A DNA stretch of 64,000 nucleotides from Antedon mediterranea (lineage: Eukaryota > Echinodermata > Crinoidea > Comatulida > Antedonidae). The stretch covers positions 8,753,001-8,817,000 of the forward strand of contig NC_092671.1 of NCBI RefSeq assembly GCF_964355755.1, given 5' to 3'. This document shows, piece by piece, positions 41,001 to 50,000 of this stretch (its first letter is position 1; every line of letters begins with the position of its first letter). The notes beneath the pieces are model-generated. The model was not told the DNA's origin and made no database searches. It saw nothing but the letters and a program-made list of their open reading frames with translations. The translations under genes were made by a program, and so were the position numbers.

Positions 41001-44000
41001 ATTGTGCGATGGAAAAATTTGAGTGTGAATTGTTACATGACCCAGCCTTTTACATACAAATTAATATGGAAGCGATTGATTAATTCTAGTATAGCATGCA
41101 AATGAGTTTAATGTTTTGTGTTAGTTAAATGGGTTCACATTGTTGAATAGAACAGTCAATCTTTCAACTCATGAAAATATCCTCCTATTCAACTAGAAAA
41201 CGTTCATTATTTAAACAAAAATTGTATAATGTGCTATTATCACAAGCATAAGTTTAATTGGACCTTCACCATTCAAAGCATTGCAGTATATTTATACATA
41301 ATATATGTTATGTAAGGTTACCATATATTACAAATAAATTTATTTTATCCTTTGCAGGAAATTATACCAATATAAAAAATAACATAATTACCTCAGATAG
41401 CTTCATCTCATGTTCTGTAAGGCATTCTTTAGTAGTCTCAAGACAGTTCTGTAAGAAATTACATATATATAATCATTATTAAACAATTTAAATACATTGT
41501 TACTATTAAGAGTCTCACTGCTGGTAATAATTATGACAACAGTTTAAATGGACTATATTATTACAAGGCAGTCTTATGAATATGGTAATTATTACTGAGT
41601 TTTGTTATGAGTTTGTAATTACTGATAAATGACCATATTTGGAATGTTCTTCATATTAGTATTTTTATGCTGAATTACTATATTTTCTTGTTTTGCTTTA
41701 TCTTAAACATGACCAAATTCAGTGTTCAAAGAGGATAAGTACATTTTTTTAAATTGCATATTTAACGGTTTAAATTACATTAACATTTTAAATTTTATAT
41801 ATAGTAATAAAGTTCAATGATATTATCCTAAATAGTATACTCTGATTACGGTCATAATGAGTCATTACGTATACATCTGCTGTAAATTGGTATATACAGC
41901 CAACAAAACAAACTAGATGAAATAAATAGGAAATTCAACAGGAAACATTAGGAGGATCTAATCAAAATCTGCCTCATCTAAACTGTCATCTATATTATAA
42001 GAGAGTGCTTGTATGTTTTTTTGCTATTGCATGCATACATGTGAGATATTTAAATGTACTGGAAAGGTTTTAAACTACATTTTAACAATGTCTGGGGATG
42101 GGGGTTTTAGGGAAATGTAGTATCAAAATGAATGGAATTGTACTAAAGAATTGTTTTTAAACTACATTTGAAAACTTCCCTGGAGAGTGGGTGGGTAAGA
42201 GTTGGTATCGCTCTAGGGGGCGGATATCTTTGCTTTAATTAATATTTCATTTGTAATGTTAAAATAAAATTCTGTGGCTTACTTGATTTTTTTGTTTGTC
42301 AATCAAGGACATTAGTCACATTGTTTATATTGGATTGTATTGATGGTGCGGGTCAGAGATGGATATATTTATTAAACAATAAGTTTTATTATTTATTTAC
42401 CATGTAATATTTGAGGGTTTCATCTGTTTTACTCTTCTGAGAATGAAGTTGATCCAACTCATGTTGTGTCTGTGACAACTTTAAATAGAAACAACAAAAG
42501 ATGAGACAGTGTCATTTAATAAATTGCATATCAATTGCAATCAACATATCTTCAGTAAAAAACCTGACTCTATTGTCCATATGGTTACAAGATAAAGTTT
42601 ATTCTTATATAATCAATGATAAGAATAGATTATGTAATTAGATTATATCGATCTATACAAATACAAAGTCCTCTTTCTCACTTATAAACTCATTTATCAG
42701 ACGAAAAAAAAAAAGGTAGATATTAATGATAACGTTTACTTAATGTCTGTGTTCTCAGAAAGAAATAATGAGAATGCTGTAATTTAAAGTAATAAAAATC
42801 TCTTTTAGACAAGTCATTGCGATGCATACAAAATACCACTGACAATTAATAAAATAAATCATAATTACCTCATCCTCTAAGTTTGTAATTCTTGTTTCTA
42901 GAACTTCTCTTTCATATTCCTATTGAATACAAACAAAGAGTTTAAAAATGCTAAAATAACAAAAAACATGAATATTTATCTATTTGTAATGAGTAGTTAA
43001 TGGACATTTTTTTTAAAGACATTATAAAGATATGAAATATGAATAATAAAAAATAAAGAAATTACTATTCATGCTGTTTACTGGGAATGCAATAGACATG
43101 TTGCAGCCATGTAATACATTTTAAGGATTTTTTAGTATAATTAGAAAAAAATGAACGAGACACTTTTTATGCCGTAGCAAATATTATAAAAACTCAATGG
43201 CAGTGTGCTCTTTTGTATGATGAATATAGGAAAAAAGAATAGTTTAATTTAAAACAGGACAAAAAAGGGTACAGTAGAATTTCTCCTTTAGAACACCTAT
43301 TTAAGGGACACTCTGTTGGGCCCACATGGGTCTGTCTACACTATCAAACCAGTTTGACAAAAAAAGAGTGATGTGCCCAAATATGGTAGTGATATGCTCA
43401 AATATGGTAGTGATATGACATCATGTCCATATATGGGCACATCACATTTTTTTGTCACATGAAGTTTGATAGTGTAGTTGACAGAGCTTTAAGCAGGGTT
43501 ATACCGTCTATTGTCAATCTCCAGACAGAGGTTTGAATTATGTTTGTATTAATGTATCGTCTCAAATCATCATATGGCTATATGTCTCTTTCAGATGATT
43601 GCATTAATACATCTTTCATCAATCAACTCATGCATTTATATCGATTTGTATCTTTTTATGCTTTCAGATATTTGTTTTCTAAAGTGAAACCGAAATGAAA
43701 TACTTACAAGGTGTTGATATTTATTTTGTATTTCTTTTTTGGCATCTTCAGTACTTGAAAGTGTTATTTTTAGTTCTTGATTTTCTTGCCGTACACAGAG
43801 GTTCCTTTGAGTTATAACTTGTGAACTGTTCATGAAAAGGTAAAGTGAATATTCATGTCATTTATATTTGTTGACAATTAAAATTAGATTTGAACCTGAG
43901 ACAAAAACAGGAAAATTGAGATTCAGATTTAATGACATCAGTAAAGCTCTGTTTACACTATCAAACTAGTTTGACAAAAAAGGTGTGATGTGCTTAAATA

Positions 44001-47000
44001 CGGTAGTGATATGACGTCATCGTGTCAATATATGGGCACATCACATTTTTTGTCGCATAAAGTTTGATAGTGTAGACATAGCTTAACAATAGTAAAAACG
44101 TAATTAATACCCTTTAATTTGTAGCTTAAGCTTTTCTAAGTCCGCTACTAGTTGTGAATTACTTTCCTCTGTAACTTCAAGTTGGCTTTTTAATTTGGCA
44201 TTTTGTTCAGTCAATTTCCGGATTTGAAAATTCTGATCATCAATCTTATTATGAAGATCGGCTGATTCTCTATGGAATAAATAATAAAATTTAAAAATAC
44301 AAAAGAAATACAATCTTAACTACACCAACAAGTACTAAAACAATATTGATGGTAAAAGTGCCTATATGCACAGTCAAGCGTGCGTGTAATTTAATATTTT
44401 CTATCGGCACGGTTAAACATGCACCTTGTTCCCTGAAACAACAGAAACATTATTATATAAACTAATTTAATACACATTGTCAATCTTTTCTATAGAAATA
44501 GCATTGTCTATTGATGGAGAAATAGCATTGTCTATTGATGGATTGTATTTGATAAAGTAGTATAAATTGGTTCATAGTTTTATATTATGAGATGTGTAAT
44601 ATATAATGGGGGAAGGGCATAGAAAGGTTGGTGACCAAGTTTGTACTGTATTTGACACAAAATCAATAACACCTGAGTGAAGTTCTCATAAAAATACTGT
44701 ATTTATCTCTGGTCAATATCATTACACAATTCTATGATCAATACAATAATCATAAAATGAGAACATTTATACCAACTAATTTATATAATGTAAAACAAAT
44801 GACAATATGCACAGTAATAGTAAATTATATGCTCATATGTATTATTGTATTATATTCTACCAAAAGGACACAGAAAATAATGCCATTTCCTGCCATTAGG
44901 CACCCAGACTGTAACACGTCAAACTAGTCTAAAATACATACTGTATTACATCTAGACTAATATAACCACAGATATCACGTATGTTCAAAATGGTACAAGT
45001 CAACTGTGTTTTATTTGTTCAAACAATTACATATATAGATTAAACTGTATACATTGAATTTGAGAGCGAGTGCTTTTAATAATCAAAATAACAAGTTTAA
45101 AACATGTATTAGATATGCACAAGTTTACACCTGTTAAAACAGGATGATATTTTCCTTATTACTTACTCTTCATTTAGCCACATTAATTGCCTATTATTCC
45201 AAGTTGCGGTATCATTATCTATGGTATCCATGGTAAGATACAGTACCTGCAGTAGTATTCCTTATAAATGACTATTAGTATATATACACCTGTTAGAATT
45301 ACAATATGAATACACCTTCCATCCAGGTTTGAAATGTAGACACAGAGTCAAAAATGGTCTAGTCACAGTTTCACAATACGAATACAGGCAACCACTGAAT
45401 TTGCAGAATAATCAAGTGGAATTCCAATGTGAATACACCTTTAAACTGGTTTGCAATGTGGACACAGGCTAAAAATAAGTATAAATTCTCAAAATATAAA
45501 CATCTTCACAGTATGAATGCAGGCAACCACTGAACTTGCAGAATAATCAAGTGGAATTGCAATGTCAATACACCTTTAAACAATTTGGACACAGGCTAAA
45601 AAATGTTTAATAGTAAATTCTCAACATATAACACTTTCACAGTAGGAATACAGGTAACTCATCAGATAGGAAAACACACTTTCATCAAACACAAGAAACA
45701 AACATTCTCTCAATGTGAACATGAGTATTCCAAATTAACAAGTCCTGCAGCAGCAAAACAAATATTACAAGCGTTGTTTGCGGTGAGTAGATCCAATGTG
45801 GTGCAGTGTCAGTTGACTCAATTATTTCAGCATTAGTTCTACTGCTACGTCAGAGGCAGCACAACAGGAAAACTTGTGATAGTGAGCGAGCTTAATCAAA
45901 TCTTAGTGTGTGTGCATTTAACATTAAGGCCAGATTTTACCAATAGCAATAACAGAAAAAAGTGCTAAATATTTTCATAGCATGATGATAATTATCATGT
46001 GATCATGGAGTATTGGAAAATGGCCAACAATGACAGTATTGATTTTTTATTAATAGTTTTATACTGAATAACACATTTTGCAATAGAACAAAATAGCAAA
46101 AATAAAATTATATTGTGTAGATTTAATTAAACATAGCAATGGTTGTGGTCAAGGGGAGGAGGGGGTGATGATACCTTCAAGGTATATAAAAATATAAATT
46201 AAAACAACATAATGTTTTTGAAAACTAGGAATGAGAATAGGCTAAAGCCCAAACAGTCTCCAGGGGAGGTACAATAGAGAGCATGATTTTCATTCAAAGG
46301 GATTTGTTATGGCTTAGATTTAGTTCAATTTTTGTTTCTCTTTGCTCCATGGTTTCTGTTCGTCTTGTTCTGTTTTAATAAGAGAAATGTAAAAATGAAA
46401 ATGAAATAAGCATTGACAAATAGCATCATAAAAAAAATCAACACCTTAATCTTATACATTTTTAAGTGACCTGAAAATCTTATCACAAACATAATGAAGT
46501 TTACTTTTAATTTAATTTTAATTACAAAGATTACTATATTATAAAACCTTTCTTTGGCTTTTACCTTCCAGATTTGATTAGTTTTGGAATTTTCATTTGC
46601 AAGATCCATGGGCAATTATTATTGGCTACAGCTTATATAGGAATCATTTCAAATTACTATACTGTATATTATTATTATTATTATTATTACTTGTATAGCG
46701 CACATTTATACAACATTTAATTATAATCAGCGGCGCTTCACATCAATTAGTACCGTAACATTGTTTGAAATATAGTGCTTTTAAATGTTTTTTAAACTGA
46801 TTATAGTCGTCTAAGTGCTTAATGTGACTTGGTAATCTGTTCCAAATTTTGGGTCCTGCTACGGCGAACGAACGGTCAGCAAATGTCTTTCGTTTAGTTC
46901 GTGGGATTGTCAGGTTATAATTGCTGGTGCTTGAACGAGTACTGCGAGAAACATTCCGCACAGTAAGAATATCTCTCAGGTAACTTGGAGCGGAACCTTT

Positions 47001-50000
47001 AAGCGAACGCCATACAAGACACGCTATTTTGAATTGACATCTATGAGACATCGGAAGCCAGTGCAAGGATCGCATGGCGTTAGTTGCACTGTCATACCGA
47101 CCTTTCCTGACAATTATTTTCGCAGCTTGGTGCAGTAACCTCTTCATTGGAGCAAGGGTATTAGCAGGTAGACCATAATACAATGCATTGGCGTAATCAA
47201 TATGTGACAGCACGAGCGATTGAACAAAAATACTGTACAAAAGTTAACTACATTTTTAAAACATTAACTACATTTAATTTATTTTGTTTTCAATGTAGAA
47301 GTCAAATAGGTCTACTGTACTGAGTTTTTATTGAGTGAGTACAAATCAACGTACACACATTTTATCAAGTTTAATACATTTTTTTGTATTTAAACAAAAA
47401 TTATTTTATAGATGTTAATCTCTAAATTAATAAATTCTTATTTAATATTTACCCACAGCATTGTTATTTTTTCAGTAATTTGCCTTTGGAATTATAATAC
47501 TATACTCTAATTTACCTGCCAAATTGAACGCTGGTAATTTATTGTATTTTACCTATTAGTTAAAAGCAATATTAAAAAATGTGCCATTAAATTGGTGCAC
47601 AGTATAACTATAAAGGGTTTATATAATAATGTCAAGGAGGCAGAGTTTATAGCTTTCATTTTTTAATCAATATAAAATATCGATCAATGGTTGTGTAAGA
47701 TTATTTATATTACAAAATATTTTAATATAATAAGTTCAACTTAATCATAAAAAGGTTAAAAGGTTAATGAATTTTCATTTAAAACTAGGCTCAAAATTTG
47801 ATAATCAAATCTACAGAACTATGTGCCAAACTCTTATGTTATCAATTGAAAAAAGGGGCTTTGGTAAACAAATACAAACATATGTGTTACAATGATAAAA
47901 GACTTATTCCCCTTTTACAACCATAAACCAACCTGTGTCGAATCCAGATAATTTCCTTTTTATCTAATTTAGTAACCAGGGAATGACATGGGTTGCTTTT
48001 ATTTACACTGCCATCCTGTGTTAAATGTTCTTAATAAAAATATTGCCCTCTGATGTAAAAGAGACACCATTGTAACAAAAATTGCCAGTAGCTGCAATCC
48101 TTTCAATGATTGTTTTGCCTTAAAATCTAATTCAAACTTATTCTACGTAGTTATAACTACATTTTGTTTACTCATTAATCTATTTTCTGTTTATACAACT
48201 ACTTTAACAAGCTTTTTTGTTAATGGGGTGGGATATATATCAGTGACTGCCTCATAAACTTTTACATTTGAAAAACTTACCCTTCAAGTAATGACATTTC
48301 TCCACCGTTTCCCTCTAAACTGCCATAACTAAACATAGAAACATCAAGACCTAGAAATCAAAGGAATATTTTATCAACAATTTTATAAAGTTGCTTCATT
48401 GAACGAAACAGATTGAGCAGTTTTGATTCTTATTAAGCTTGGTTCCCACTAGAACGTAACGCAAGGACGTAAACGCAACGCAAGCGTTTTAACCAATGAC
48501 AAGCGAAGTTATAGACAGTTAGCAATCACAAGCGAATAAGCCATCGCTTGTGATTGGTCAATTCACTTGCGTTGCGTTACGTCCTTGCGTTGCGTCGCTA
48601 GTGGGAACCACGCTTTATAGTCATAATAAAGTAAGTGTATCTTTGCCATGGGTTAAATTTGTATCATGCGCCATTTACTGTATTATTTTTATTGCACAAT
48701 AAGATAATGGTTCTATTTATGGTTCTATAGCACGGTAGCTTGGTGAATGTTTTATTTACAACACGACATTGCCTTTAACAGTCAATATTTCACCTCAGAA
48801 ATATTCTCCCCAATAGCATTGCACATTTGGATACTATTCAATATCAAGCTTGCAATAAATTAAAAGTGAATGATCAACTTAACAGTAATTGAGTTTACTT
48901 TGGAACACATACTATAATATTGGTTTAGCATATTAAATCACTTTTTAATTATAGACCGAATTCTATGAAAGCAATACTGTAGTCTTAGAATAATGCTACT
49001 AATGTATTAATACGTAGAATAAACAAAATCAAACAATATTACCTGATGATCTATGACGCCTCCTACACCACTGTGCTATGGACTCCTCATCCAAAATTTG
49101 TCTGTTGCTCAATCCACTTTTGTCAAGATAAGAGTTGTCTGCATTTCTTCAGAGAGAGAAAAAAATCAATAACCTGCATGTGTTTATATGAACGACAGGA
49201 AATTTGGTCATAAACACATGTCATATTCAGAGAAATCACAGTACCTTTCATTAATAAATTAAGTTGTAGTACTGTTATTTATGAAGATACAGTATCTTTT
49301 ATTGTGACAATCAATGGGAACAATGTACAGTAGGAAAGAATTAAATAAATGTGGAATAGATTAGTTCATATGATTTTTTAAATAGATTAAATTATTTAAA
49401 ACTATTAATACATATTATAAAACTAAAGAATATGTCTTCATTGGTGATTATTCAGAATGTGATTCTACTATAGTTAAGTCTATTTGAAATTAGACAAAAC
49501 CATATAACATCCCTGACGTGTCAATCACACCTTTACTTTCTCATTTAATTGAAACTAACTACTCTTGAAACACTATATCTTTAATTATTGTTTTGTAACT
49601 GTTCTTCATACTATGTGAACTTCTTTGGTTCATTTTAAAGATAGTGATTTTGCTGTTTGATCAGCAAATAAAGCCAAAAGCAAAATTATGTAATTTTCCC
49701 AATTTGACACATTGAGGCCAACTTAAACAGCGTCGTACGATGAGGCCTGGGAGAAAATTAAAAATGTTTAATGTTCTCTCAACGACCTAAAAACTACACC
49801 CTGGTGCTATCTTAAGATGATTCATCTCGTCGGGATTCAACTCAGACAGCACTGACGATTCAAGATGCTTCTGTTTGAGTTGGCCTTTACTAAAAAGTGG
49901 AGGCCTATTTTAGCAACAGAATGATGAATTCTGTATTATCCTAGCACAAGTTTTTTTAACAGTAACTAAGAATAGAAAGCATTTAATTTTGACAGTGAAT

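Noticed and set aside
46577-46620. Possible extra exon (donor GTAAAA at 46576) between exons 4 and 5
   Set aside because: No acceptor gives an open frame with the required phases, and exon 4 already joins exon 5 in phase.
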